Assembly: GCA_947057405.1 (NCBI GenBank)
Contig: CAMSEJ010000011.1
Location: forward strand, 1-16,450
Direction: 5' to 3'
DNA from: an uncultured Roseburia sp.
GTDB lineage: Bacteria > Bacillota > Clostridia > Lachnospirales > Lachnospiraceae
DNA length: 16,450 nucleotides
This document shows, in pieces, positions 1 through 7,551 of this stretch (its first letter is position 1; every line of letters starts with the position of its first letter). A program made the translations under genes and the position numbers. Under the pieces are notes generated by a model, which made no database searches, was not told the origin of the DNA, and saw only the letters and a program-made list of their open reading frames with translations.

Positions 1-18
1 TGTGTGCTCTTCCGATCT
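1..18. other. Illumina adapter remnant at contig edge
   Basis: Bases 2-18 read GTGTGCTCTTCCGATCT, the 3' end of the Illumina TruSeq read-2 adapter. Base 1 is T where the adapter has C. The genomic sequence, continuing the pheS reading frame, begins at about base 19. These bases should be trimmed and not read as biology. Their presence suggests that the window start is the physical end of an assembled contig. Confidence 0.93.
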
Positions 19-20
19 CG

Positions 21-140
21 GAACGGTATTCCGGGTTTGCGTTTGGCGTGGGCTTAGAGCGGATTGCGCTCTTAAAATACGAAATTGACGATATGCGCCT
101 GCTTTATGAAAACGACAGCAGGTTCTTAAAACAATTCTAA
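21..140 (+). CDS. pheS: Phenylalanyl-tRNA synthetase alpha subunit, C-terminal end only
   Basis: This is the last 39 codons of PheS, the catalytic alpha subunit that charges tRNA-Phe in an alpha2-beta2 enzyme with PheT. The frame reads YSGFAFGVGLERIALLKY (class II synthetase motif 3, with its ATP-binding Arg) and then the usual short tail ending DSRFLKQF and a TAA stop. The 5' part is missing because the contig starts here: the first full genomic codon is at 21, after the adapter bases. The gene stops 17 bp before pheT, and the two are almost certainly one operon. I see no other reading of this stretch. Confidence 0.93.
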   Translation, partial: ERYSGFAFGVGLERIALLKYEIDDMRLLYENDSRFLKQF

Positions 141-157
141 GGTCAGGAGGATGTAAG

Positions 158-2578
158 ATGAATACTTCATTGGAATGGATAAAAGCAATGGTTCCGGGGC
201 TTGACGTGACGGAACAGGAATTTATGGACGCGATGACGCTCTCTGGGACAAAGGTGGAGGGCTATCGGAAATTAGACGCGGATCTGGAACAAATCGTTGT
301 CGGGCAGATTTTAAAAATTGAACGCCATCCCGACGCCGACAAGCTGATTGTCTGCCAGGTAGATATCGGTCGGGAGGAAGCGATCCAGATTGTAACCGGA
401 GCGCCGAACGTGTCGGAAGGGGACAAAGTCCCGGTTGTGCTTTCCGGCGGGCGAGTCGCAGGCGGCCATGACGGAAGCGTTACGCCGGGCGGGATAAAAA
501 TCAAAAAAGGCAAGCTGCGCGGCATAGAATCCGACGGTATGATGTGTTCGATTGAAGAACTCGGCTCAAGCCGCGAGATGTATCCGGAAGCGCCGGAACT
601 GGGGATTTATATTTTTAAAGAGGACGTCCCGGTGGGAGCGGACGCCGTAGGGCTTTTGGGGCTGCATGACGCCGTATTTGAATACGAGGTGACCTCCAAC
701 CGGGTGGACTGCTTTTCGGTAATCGGTATCGCAAGGGAAGCGGCGGCGACGTTTCGCAGGGAATTGAAGCTGCCGGAGGTAACGGAAACGGGCAACGGCG
801 AGGATGTGAACGATTATATCAAGGTGACGGTAAAGGATGCGGATTTGTGTTCCCGCTATGTGGCGAGGGCGGTCAAAAATATCAAAATCGCCCCGTCCCC
901 GAAGTGGATGCAGCGCCGCCTGGCCGCGCAGGGCATCCGCCCAATCAACAACCTGGTCGATATTACAAACTATGTTATGGCGGAATACGGCCAGCCGATG
1001 CATGCGTATGATCTGGATACGATTGCCGGAAAAGAGATTATCGTAAGGCGCGCGTCAAAGGACGAAACGTTTGTGACCTTAGACGGGCAGGAGCGGAAGT
1101 TAGACGACAGCGTGCTGATGATCTGCGACGCCGAAAAACCGGTTGGGATTGCCGGCATTATGGGCGGCGAAAATTCCATGATTACCGACAGCGTGAAATG
1201 CATGCTGTTTGAAGCGGCCTGCTTTGACGGCACAAATATCCGTCTGTCCAGTAAAAAGATCGGGCTGCGCACCGATGCGTCTTCCGTATTTGAAAAGGGG
1301 CTGGATCCGAACAACGCGATGGAAGCGATGAACCGCGCCTGCCAGCTGGTTGAAGAACTGGGCGCAGGCGAGGTGATCGGCGGCGCAGTCGACGTGTATC
1401 CGGTCAAAAAAGAAGGCAGGCGTATTCCGTTTGAACCGGAGAAGTACAATCGGCTTTTGGGGACGCAGATTGCGGCGGAGGATATGCTTTCTTATTTTGA
1501 ACGGCTGGAGCTTTCGTATGACAAAGAGACGAATGAGATTCTCGTGCCGTCCTGGCGGCAGGATCTGGAGTGCGGCGCGGACATTGCCGAAGAGGCGGCG
1601 CGGTTTTTCGGCTATGACAATATCCCCACGACGCTGCCGGACGGGGAAGCGACGACGGGGAAGCTGTCTCTTAAGCTTCGGATTGAGCAGATTGCAAGGG
1701 ACGTGGCGGAGTACTGCGGGTTTTCCCAGGGAATGTGCTATTCCTTTGAAAGCCCGAAGGTGTTTGATAAGCTGTGCATTCCGGCGGATTCTAAGCTTCG
1801 TGATACCGTGACGATTTTAAACCCGCTGGGCGAGGATTTCAGTATTATGCGCACGACGCCGTTAAACGGAATGCTGACGTCTTTGTCTACGAATTATAAC
1901 CGCAGGAATCAGGACGTGCGCCTGTATGAGCTGGGCAATATTTACCTGCCCAATCAGGTTCCGGTAACAGAACTGCCCATCGAGCGGATGCAGTTTACGC
2001 TTGGCATGTACGGGGAAGGGGATTTCTTTACGCTAAAGGGCGTCGTGGAGGAATTTTTTGCCAAAACCGGCATGTTTGAAAAGCCGGAATACAATCCGGG
2101 CGCGGGAAGACCGTATCTGCATCCGGGACGGCAGGCGGATATTTTTTATAAAGGGACTGCCGTAGGCTATCTCGGGGAAGTCCATCCGCTTGTGGCGGCA
2201 AATTATTCGATAAAGGACCGCGTGTATGTGGCGGTACTGGATATGCCGGAAATTACGGCGGCTGCGGATTTTGGACGTAAGTACCGGGGAATTGCGAAGT
2301 TCCCGGCGTCAAACCGCGATATCAGCATGGTTGTGCCAAAGGAGATTCTGGCGGGGGATATCGAGAAGGTGTTCGACGCAAAGGGAGGCGCTTACCTGGA
2401 ACGCTACGCGCTGTTTGATATTTATGAGGGCAGCCAGATTAAGCCCGGGTTTAAATCGCTTGCATATTCCCTGACATTCCGCGGGAAGGAGAAAAATCTG
2501 GAAGAAGCGGATATTACGGGCGCGATGGAACGGATTTTAAAGGCGCTTGAGCATATGGGGATTGAGCTTAGAAAGTAG
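158..2578 (+). CDS. pheT: Phenylalanyl-tRNA synthetase beta subunit
   Basis: Full-length (806 aa) non-catalytic beta subunit of phenylalanyl-tRNA synthetase, cytoplasmic. It binds tRNA and edits mischarged Tyr-tRNA-Phe. Domains in order: N-terminal segment; OB-fold tRNA-binding domain from about residue 46 (GQILKIERHPDADKL); B3/B4 editing domain about 210-385 (IRPINNLVDITNYVM, then GIAGIMGG); B5 domain about 420-490; catalytic-like core; C-terminal FDX-ACB anticodon-binding domain from about 708 (KFPASNRDISMVV). The length is normal for the family. The start is set by AGGAGG at 145-150, 7 bp before the ATG. An earlier ATG at 151 is followed at once by a stop. The gene is coupled to pheS 17 bp upstream. 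I see no clear intrinsic terminator after it before the next promoter at 2649. Confidence 0.98.
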   Translation: MNTSLEWIKAMVPGLDVTEQEFMDAMTLSGTKVEGYRKLDADLEQIVVGQILKIERHPDADKLIVCQVDIGREEAIQIVTGAPNVSEGDKVPVVLSGGRVAGGHDGSVTPGGIKIKKGKLRGIESDGMMCSIEELGSSREMYPEAPELGIYIFKEDVPVGADAVGLLGLHDAVFEYEVTSNRVDCFSVIGIAREAAATFRRELKLPEVTETGNGEDVNDYIKVTVKDADLCSRYVARAVKNIKIAPSPKWMQRRLAAQGIRPINNLVDITNYVMAEYGQPMHAYDLDTIAGKEIIVRRASKDETFVTLDGQERKLDDSVLMICDAEKPVGIAGIMGGENSMITDSVKCMLFEAACFDGTNIRLSSKKIGLRTDASSVFEKGLDPNNAMEAMNRACQLVEELGAGEVIGGAVDVYPVKKEGRRIPFEPEKYNRLLGTQIAAEDMLSYFERLELSYDKETNEILVPSWRQDLECGADIAEEAARFFGYDNIPTTLPDGEATTGKLSLKLRIEQIARDVAEYCGFSQGMCYSFESPKVFDKLCIPADSKLRDTVTILNPLGEDFSIMRTTPLNGMLTSLSTNYNRRNQDVRLYELGNIYLPNQVPVTELPIERMQFTLGMYGEGDFFTLKGVVEEFFAKTGMFEKPEYNPGAGRPYLHPGRQADIFYKGTAVGYLGEVHPLVAANYSIKDRVYVAVLDMPEITAAADFGRKYRGIAKFPASNRDISMVVPKEILAGDIEKVFDAKGGAYLERYALFDIYEGSQIKPGFKSLAYSLTFRGKEKNLEEADITGAMERILKALEHMGIELRK

Positions 2579-2648
2579 CGGTTTGGGCCGGATTCTGTAA
2601 CAGTAAAGCAAACGGTTGCCGGAAATCATCCGGGCTGTCAGAAAACAG

Positions 2649-2676
2649 TTGAAAAATCAGAACAGTGTGCTAAAAT
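2649..2676 (+). promoter_or_regulatory. Sigma-A promoter, first secreted paralogue
   Basis: TTGAAA (2649-2654), 16-bp spacer, TAAAAT (2671-2676), preceded by TGTGC so that the -10 is an extended TGn type. The expected transcript start is near 2683, giving a leader of about 30 nt with AAAGGAG at 2698-2704. It would uncouple the secreted-protein array from pheST. Confidence 0.65.
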
Positions 2677-2713
2677 AGAACTATCACAGGAGCATGGAAA
2701 GGAGTTATAAGGT

Positions 2714-3592
2714 ATGAAGAAGCAACGCAATGTTTTTTGGAACAGGGCAGTCAGCCTTATGATGGCGGCGCTCATGCTGTTTTCGGCTGTTTTTGTTATG
2801 CCGGGGGAGGCAAAAGCGGCCGAGTATACGTTTAACGGGACGGGGATATCCGAGACGGTGATTTCGGATGCCGCCTGTAAGCTGGCAGCCAAGAATAAGC
2901 AGTTCCATTGGATCCGCTTTCAGCCGAAGAAAACCGGTTCGGTCACGGTTTCGTTTTCAAAGGAATCCGCGACGGCCGGTAATGCCAACGGTTATATCGT
3001 GTTATGCAATGCGGCCAAGCAGTTTTTGGATTATACGCCGGATTATTTTACGACGGCTAAGCCGGACGACGGGAGGTACTACAATATTACCTACGGCGTT
3101 AAGGCAAATACGACATATTATTTCCGTGTGGAGAGCAGCGCAGGCATAAGGATTAAGGCGACGGTGTCAGCCGTAAAGAAAAATGCCGGCAAAACCAGAA
3201 AAAAGGCGAAGACGCTGGCACGCAATAAGAGTGTAAAAGGCGTGATTGTAACAGGAGAGTCGCAGAAAGACTGGTATCAGATCAAATTGACGAAAAGAAA
3301 ACGGATTAGACTGGACGTGAGCGTTCAGACAAACGGCTGGGACGGACAGAATGTAGACCGCCTTTCCGAAGGGATCCGGTTTTCATTTTATAACAGCCGG
3401 GGCGTGCTGTTTTCCGAAGGTGCCTATATTGATCTGGACAGGGCGCAGACAAAGTACACAATGGATTTTTATATGAAAAGAAGCGGCAGCAAGAAGAAGT
3501 TCGACCTAAATCCGGGAACCTATTATGTAAGGGTGGAACGTCGCAATAAATATTCTTCCGGGGAATATTCCCTGAAATGGAAGACATTTTAG
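2714..3592 (+). CDS. Secreted PPC-like protein, paralogue 1 of 4
   Basis: 292-aa exported protein of unknown function. Signal peptide: basic MKKQRNVFWNR, a hydrophobic core, probable cleavage after AKA (about residue 35). The mature part has two similar beta-rich halves. The first has a WIRFQPKKTG motif and ends near YYFRVE. The second, after a Lys-rich linker (about residues 155-175), has DWYQIKLTKRKR and ends GTYYVRVERR...SSGEYSLKW. Trp-x-x-(hydrophobic) followed by a closing YYxRV strand is what I know from bacterial pre-peptidase C-terminal (PPC, PF04151-type) domains, so that fold is my inference. There is no peptidase, LPXTG, SLH or transmembrane anchor, so it is probably released or binds the surface non-covalently. 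It is the largest of four tandem paralogues and is closest to paralogue 2 in the signal peptide (shared RAVSLM). It has its own promoter and ribosome binding site; I see no terminator before the next promoter. Confidence 0.85.
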   Translation: MKKQRNVFWNRAVSLMMAALMLFSAVFVMPGEAKAAEYTFNGTGISETVISDAACKLAAKNKQFHWIRFQPKKTGSVTVSFSKESATAGNANGYIVLCNAAKQFLDYTPDYFTTAKPDDGRYYNITYGVKANTTYYFRVESSAGIRIKATVSAVKKNAGKTRKKAKTLARNKSVKGVIVTGESQKDWYQIKLTKRKRIRLDVSVQTNGWDGQNVDRLSEGIRFSFYNSRGVLFSEGAYIDLDRAQTKYTMDFYMKRSGSKKKFDLNPGTYYVRVERRNKYSSGEYSLKWKTF

Positions 3593-3652
3593 GCGGATTG
3601 GAAGCAGTAAAATTGGCAGTTCTGGAAATGTGAAGAAAATGTGAAAAAAGAA

Positions 3653-3681
3653 TTGAAATTTTATTATATATGTGTTATAAT
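3653..3681 (+). promoter_or_regulatory. Strong sigma-A promoter, paralogue 2
   Basis: TTGAAA (3653-3658), 17-bp spacer, TATAAT (3676-3681), with TG at 3673-3674 forming an extended -10. The surroundings are very A/T rich, including an A-rich stretch after the start site. This looks like the strongest promoter in the array. The expected leader is about 45 nt, with AAAGGA at 3718-3723 before the ATG at 3734. Confidence 0.85.
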
Positions 3682-3733
3682 TTGTAATATATAATAAAAC
3701 AAAAAAATAAAATGCAGAAAGGAACATGTTGTT

Positions 3734-4531
3734 ATGGAAAGGACAAAGAAGAGTTTATTTCAAAGAGCAGTAAGTTTAATGTTGGCAGCAGCGCTTGTGT
3801 TTTCTACAATGGTTGTTGGGACACGGCAGACAGTCAGTGCGGCTGAGATGTCGCTTAAGCCGAATGGCGGGACGATTACAATTAGCGATGAAACCTGCAG
3901 TGCAGTAACCAAAGAACTGACCTGGGTGAAATACAAGGCAAAAGCAGACGGTTATTTGCAGCTTAAGTTTTCCGGCAACAGTCAGGTAGTAAGTTATCCT
4001 TACGGGCAGGTACAGCTGTACAACCAGAGCAGGAATAAATATTTATCCGGTTTGTTAGAGTATGATACAGGCTCTACTGCCGCTACCAATACTTCGGAAT
4101 ATTATGGAGTTAAGAAGGGTACCACCTATTATATCGGCGTATCCTCTTACGGCGGCGTAAATATCAGTGTAAAATTTAAAAAGGTCAACGACAAAAGCGG
4201 TTCCAAAAAGAGCAAAGCATTGAATCTGAATCGGAAAAAAACTACGGTAGGCGTAATCGGGGCAGGTACCACAGCGTCACACTGGTTTAAGTTTAAAACG
4301 ACAAAAACCCAGAAGATCACATTCAATATTACACCGTATCTGACAGGGCCGGTTCGGCTTACACTGTCCGGACCCGGCGTATATACAAGGTCATTTGATA
4401 TTACAACCGGTTATTGGGGAAAGAAAGATCCGATTTCTTCGACCGGAAAAGTAAGGGCCGGTACATATTATGTACAGATCAAACCGGCTGCTAAGACCTG
4501 CACCGGATATTACAAAGTAAGCTGGAAATAG
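3734..4531 (+). CDS. Secreted PPC-like protein, paralogue 2 of 4
   Basis: 265-aa exported protein of unknown function, same architecture as its neighbours. The signal peptide (MERTKK, then a hydrophobic core) is probably cleaved after VSA at residue 36. The first beta-rich half carries WVKYKAKADGYLQLKFS and closes near TTYYIGVSS. A Lys/Ser-rich linker follows (SGSKKSKALNLNRKK). The second half has HWFKFKTTKTQK and closes with GTYYVQIKPAAKTCTGYYKVSWK. The DWY seen in the other three is HWF here, and the SSG before the last strand is CTG, so it is the most divergent in the second half. The gene is visibly more A/T rich than pheT and queA. It forms its own unit: extended -10 promoter upstream, strong intrinsic terminator 10 bp after the stop. 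No catalytic motif was seen. Confidence 0.85.
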   Translation: MERTKKSLFQRAVSLMLAAALVFSTMVVGTRQTVSAAEMSLKPNGGTITISDETCSAVTKELTWVKYKAKADGYLQLKFSGNSQVVSYPYGQVQLYNQSRNKYLSGLLEYDTGSTAATNTSEYYGVKKGTTYYIGVSSYGGVNISVKFKKVNDKSGSKKSKALNLNRKKTTVGVIGAGTTASHWFKFKTTKTQKITFNITPYLTGPVRLTLSGPGVYTRSFDITTGYWGKKDPISSTGKVRAGTYYVQIKPAAKTCTGYYKVSWK

Positions 4532-4540
4532 AATCAATCA

Positions 4541-4568
4541 AAGCGGGCGCAATCTGCCCGCTTTTTTT
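4541..4568 (+). terminator. Intrinsic terminator after paralogue 2
   Basis: AAGCGGGC (4541-4548), 7-nt loop, GCCCGCTT (4556-4563): a perfect 8-bp G/C-rich stem merging into seven T residues (4562-4568). It ends the paralogue 2 transcript, so paralogue 3 needs its own promoter. Confidence 0.93.
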
Positions 4569-4592
4569 ATTGGAAGATCATTTATCTTTTAG

Positions 4593-4621
4593 TAGAAAAA
4601 TATCCTCCTGTCTGTTATAAT
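4593..4621 (+). promoter_or_regulatory. Extended -10 promoter, paralogue 3
   Basis: TAGAAA (4593-4598), 17-bp spacer, TATAAT (4616-4621), with TG at 4613-4614 (extended -10). The -35 is imperfect, but a promoter is required here because a terminator lies just upstream. GGAGG at 4643-4647 is the ribosome binding site for the ATG at 4657. Confidence 0.7.
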
Positions 4622-4656
4622 AAAAATAATTTCGGAAAGAAACGGAGGAAAAACAT

Positions 4657-5433
4657 ATGAAGAACGGCAGAATGCGCTTTCAAAAGGCGGGGATTGTCTT
4701 GTGTCTGGCAATGCTGGTGCTTGGCCTGTTTCCGGCGGACGTATCGGCTGCGGCGAATAATTTTAACCAGAAGAAAAATATAACGGTTGCCGGGGAAGAT
4801 GATTTTGGCCATACACAGAAATTTATCTGGATGAAGTACAAGGCGCCCAATAACGGCTACATTACGATTACGGCAAAGAATAAGGGAAAAGCGGGAGCAG
4901 GGGCGGCATCGGGCATATTCCAGCTGTTTGATTCCAAGAAGAAGGCTCCGCTTTCCGGGGAATTTGCTTATGATACGGGCGGCGCACCCGCACAGTACAC
5001 GGCAGTATTCGGCGTAAAAAAGAAGACCACGTATTATCTGAGGCTGCAGGCGCAGGGGGCGGTTACGCTCAACTGTAAATTTACCAAAGTGGCAAAAAGC
5101 AGTGCTTCCAAGAAGGCAAAAGCGGTATCATTGGCAAAGAATAAGCTTGCAAAAGGAATTATGATGGCCGGGGACAATGCGGCGGACTGGTATAAGGTTA
5201 CCGTGCCGAAAAAGCAGTATCTGCATTTTTATTATTCGGGTAAGGCAAACGGGCAGATCCAGCTTACGTTTTCGGGCTCTTATCTGAATACGGCGAAGCG
5301 TTATGTGGTGCAGGGCTCGGAGGAAACAGGGCATGCTTATACGATAGAACGGGTGCAGCCGGGAAATTATTTTGTCAAAGTAGAACGCGCGGACAGCATG
5401 TCTTCCGGCTTTTACACGCTAAAGTGGCAGTAG
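4657..5433 (+). CDS. Secreted PPC-like protein, paralogue 3 of 4
   Basis: 258-aa exported protein of unknown function. Signal peptide MKNGRMRFQK plus a Leu-rich core, cleavage probably after VSA (residue 31). First half: FIWMKYKAPNNGYITITAK, closing TTYYLRLQ. Linker: SSASKKAKAVSLAKNK. Second half: ADWYKVTVPKKQ, closing GNYFVKVERADSMSSGFYTLKWQ. As in the other three copies, the protein ends within a few residues of the final conserved Trp, so this Trp-capped strand is the natural end of the fold. Its own promoter lies between the paralogue 2 terminator and the start. No terminator follows and only 73 bp separate it from paralogue 4, so 3 and 4 are probably one transcript. Confidence 0.85.
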   Translation: MKNGRMRFQKAGIVLCLAMLVLGLFPADVSAAANNFNQKKNITVAGEDDFGHTQKFIWMKYKAPNNGYITITAKNKGKAGAGAASGIFQLFDSKKKAPLSGEFAYDTGGAPAQYTAVFGVKKKTTYYLRLQAQGAVTLNCKFTKVAKSSASKKAKAVSLAKNKLAKGIMMAGDNAADWYKVTVPKKQYLHFYYSGKANGQIQLTFSGSYLNTAKRYVVQGSEETGHAYTIERVQPGNYFVKVERADSMSSGFYTLKWQ

Positions 5434-5506
5434 GGTGTTCTGCCCGGCAATATTTAACGGAATGTGTTATACCTGAATCAGAATAATGTTACATGGAGGA
5501 ATGGCT

Positions 5507-6316
5507 ATGCGAAAGAGCTGTAAAATATGTGCAGTGCTGCTGGTACTTGGGGTATTGTGTATGGTTCCGCTGGCTGTGTCGGCAGCGGATAAAAAAAAGG
5601 AACCGGAGTATGATTTTAACGAGAATCCATCCGTTGCGATATCGGAACAGAAAAGTTATGCCCACACAAAGAAATATACATGGCTGCAGTACAAAGCGCC
5701 GGCGGACGGGTATTTGACGGTGGAGGTTCTGGATTCGGATGAAGCGGAGGGGAACGCAAAGGGATATCTGGCGCTTTATGATTCTTCCCGGACAAATCTT
5801 TTGTCATCCGCTTCTATTTTTTACAATACCGCACACAGCGACAACCGCTATTGGTACCGGTTTACGTTTGGAATGCGAAAGGGACAGGAGTATTTTATCC
5901 GTGTCCGCTCGGAAAATGCAGCGGAGATTACCCGTGCGTTTACTAAGGTAAAGGATGTTTCTGCACCTTCCAGAGCAAAAGCCGCCGCGTTAAAGAAGAA
6001 CAGGCTGCGCACCGGATTAATTCCGGCGGGATCTTCCGGTGCGGATTGGTATCATGTGAAGCTGACGAAGCGGCAGAGGCTCCGCCTGTACTATAACGCC
6101 AAGACGAACGGAAGTTTTAAGCTGTCTGTATACAGTGGTTCAAAGCGGATCGGAAGCCGGAATCTTTATTATACTGCCGGGCAGCGCAAAATTACGCTTT
6201 ATCAGAAGAAAATGTCCGACAAAAAACAAACCGGGATGAATCCGGGCGATTATTATATCAAGATAGAGCGGGCGAATACGGTTTCTTCCGGCTATTATAA
6301 AATCAAATGGAATTAA
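5507..6316 (+). CDS. Secreted PPC-like protein, paralogue 4 of 4
   Basis: 269-aa exported protein of unknown function. I chose ATG 5507: GGAGGA at 5495-5500 lies 6 bp upstream, while in-frame ATGs at 5486 and 5501 precede or abut that site. From 5507 the protein begins MRKSCK and a hydrophobic core, cleaved probably after VSA at residue 26. First half: YTWLQYKAPADGYLTVEVL, closing QEYFIRVRS. Linker: APSRAKAAALKKNR. Second half: ADWYHVKLTKRQRLRLYYN, closing GDYYIKIERANTVSSGYYKIKWN. It is closest to paralogue 3 in the YKAP..GY motif and to paralogue 1 in the second half. I see no convincing promoter in the gap upstream (TATACC at 5468-5473 lacks a -35), so co-transcription with paralogue 3 is likely. 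A terminator follows the stop. Confidence 0.84.
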   Translation: MRKSCKICAVLLVLGVLCMVPLAVSAADKKKEPEYDFNENPSVAISEQKSYAHTKKYTWLQYKAPADGYLTVEVLDSDEAEGNAKGYLALYDSSRTNLLSSASIFYNTAHSDNRYWYRFTFGMRKGQEYFIRVRSENAAEITRAFTKVKDVSAPSRAKAAALKKNRLRTGLIPAGSSGADWYHVKLTKRQRLRLYYNAKTNGSFKLSVYSGSKRIGSRNLYYTAGQRKITLYQKKMSDKKQTGMNPGDYYIKIERANTVSSGYYKIKWN

Positions 6317-6323
6317 AGAATGC

Positions 6324-6364
6324 GGCGTGTCCGAACATGATATGGTTTTTGGACACGCCTTTTT
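6324..6364 (+). terminator. Intrinsic terminator between paralogue 4 and queA
   Basis: GGCGTGTCC (6324-6332) pairs perfectly with GGACACGCC (6351-6359) across an 18-nt loop, followed by five T residues (6360-6364). It ends the secreted-protein array. It lies only 22 bp before the queA start, leaving no room for a promoter in between. Confidence 0.88.
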
Positions 6365-6386
6365 AAAACAGGAGAGAACAGGGATT

Positions 6387-7412
6387 ATGGACGTAAAAGA
6401 CTTTTATTATGAGCTGCCGAAGGAGCTGATTGCACAGGATCCTTTGGAAGATCGCTCCGGCTCTAGGCTAATGGTTTTGGACAGAGATTCGGGTGGGATT
6501 TGCCACCGTTATTTTTCGGATATTACGGAATATCTGCAGCCGGGAGACTGCCTGGTAATCAACAATACAAAGGTAATTCCGGCGCGGCTGTACGGAAGGA
6601 AAGAGGGGACGGACGCCCCGATTGAGCTGCTGCTTTTAAAGCGGATTGAGCAGGATGTCTGGGAAACCTTGGTGAAGCCCGGGAAAAAGGCGAAAGCGGG
6701 TACGAGGATCTTGTTTGGAGACGGGCTGCTAAAGGGCGAGGTGGTGGACATTGCAGAAGAGGGAAACCGCCGGATCCGGTTTACGTATGACGGGATCTTT
6801 GAAGAAATTTTAGACAAGCTGGGGCAGATGCCGCTGCCGCCTTATATAACGCATCCGCTTAAAGATAAAAACCGTTACCAGACCGTATATGCCAGGCATG
6901 ACGGCTCTGCCGCAGCGCCTACGGCGGGGCTGCATTTTACGCCCGGGCTGCTTCGGGAAATCCGGGATAAAGGCGTGGAAGTGGCAGAAATCACGCTTCA
7001 TGTGGGACTTGGAACGTTTCGTCCGGTAAAAGAGGCGGACGTGCTTCTGCACCATATGCATTCCGAATTTTTCCGGATCGGAGAGGAAGCGGCAGGTAAA
7101 ATCAATGCTGCGAAGGCAGACGGCAGGAGGGTGATTGCGGTAGGTACGACAAGCACCCGCACATTGGAAGCGACGGCGGACGAGAACGGTTTTTTGCAGG
7201 CAAAAAGCGGGTGGACCGATATTTTTATTTATCCGGGTTATCGGTTTCGTGTGATAGACGGGCTGATAACCAATTTTCATCTGCCGGAATCTACACTTGT
7301 AATGCTGGTGTCGGCGCTGGCGGGGCGTGAGAACGTCCTGGCGGCTTACGGGGAGGCGGTGAAGGAGCGGTATCGGTTTTTTAGCTTTGGGGATGCGATG
7401 CTTGTGATTTAA
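6387..7412 (+). CDS. queA: S-adenosylmethionine:tRNA ribosyltransferase-isomerase
   Basis: 341-aa cytoplasmic enzyme that transfers and isomerises the ribosyl moiety of SAM onto preQ1-modified tRNA to give epoxyqueuosine, the penultimate step of queuosine synthesis. Family motifs run the full length: FYYELPKELIAQDPLEDR at the N-terminus, LVINNTKVIPARLYG, WETLVKPGKK, MPLPPYI, RYQTVYA, GSAAAPTAGLHFT, HVGLGTFRPVK, MHSEFF, VGTTSTRTLE, and FIYPGYRF...LITNFHLPESTL at the end. The length matches B. subtilis QueA. I chose ATG 6387 (MDVKDFYY): the frame stays open to an ATG at 6327, but that would place the upstream terminator hairpin inside the coding region and lacks a ribosome binding site; AGGAGA at 6370-6375 serves 6387. 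The other queuosine genes are not in the window. Confidence 0.97.
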   Translation: MDVKDFYYELPKELIAQDPLEDRSGSRLMVLDRDSGGICHRYFSDITEYLQPGDCLVINNTKVIPARLYGRKEGTDAPIELLLLKRIEQDVWETLVKPGKKAKAGTRILFGDGLLKGEVVDIAEEGNRRIRFTYDGIFEEILDKLGQMPLPPYITHPLKDKNRYQTVYARHDGSAAAPTAGLHFTPGLLREIRDKGVEVAEITLHVGLGTFRPVKEADVLLHHMHSEFFRIGEEAAGKINAAKADGRRVIAVGTTSTRTLEATADENGFLQAKSGWTDIFIYPGYRFRVIDGLITNFHLPESTLVMLVSALAGRENVLAAYGEAVKERYRFFSFGDAMLVI

Positions 7413-7471
7413 CACCGAAATCTTACTTTTGTAAATGAGCAGGGATTCTGAAAGAGGAGAGATATATTCCC

Positions 7472-7540
7472 ATGAAGAAGTATGGGCATAGGAACCTTCT
7501 CGGGCAAACCCGATTCGCAGAAACTGAAGTTGATTTATGA
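7472..7540 (+). CDS. Possible 22-codon leader ORF (uncertain)
   Basis: A short ORF (MKKYGHRNLLGQTRFAETEVDL) in the 202-bp gap between queA and the GH20 gene. GAGGAG at 7454-7459 lies 12 bp before its ATG, longer than ideal. Two small hairpins overlap it: CCCAT/ATGGG (7469-7473 with 7482-7486), which includes the start codon, and TCGGG/CCCGA (7500-7504 with 7509-7513). I do not recognise the peptide. It ends upstream of the GH20 promoter, so it would belong to the queA transcript and not be a leader of the GH20 gene. It may be no gene at all. Confidence 0.2.
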   Translation: MKKYGHRNLLGQTRFAETEVDL

Positions 7541-7551
7541 TAAGAATTCGG

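Noticed and set aside
566..1003. 145-aa minus-strand ORF inside pheT, and similar long antisense ORFs (for example 6810-7415, 10256-10888)
   Set aside because: They are antisense shadows of well-supported genes, with no family motif and no ribosome binding site.
2596..2640. Possible terminator after pheT (CCGG-N7-CCGG)
   Set aside because: Only a 4-bp stem and no T tract.
6327..6386. 20-codon N-terminal extension of queA
   Set aside because: It is occupied by the terminator hairpin and is not part of the QueA family N-terminus.
7497..7515. GGGCAAACCC resembling part of a cyclic-di-GMP (GEMM-I) riboswitch
   Set aside because: The second conserved block (GGACGCAAAGCC-like) and the receptor hairpin are missing downstream, and the stretch lies upstream of the GH20 promoter, so it would not be in that transcript.
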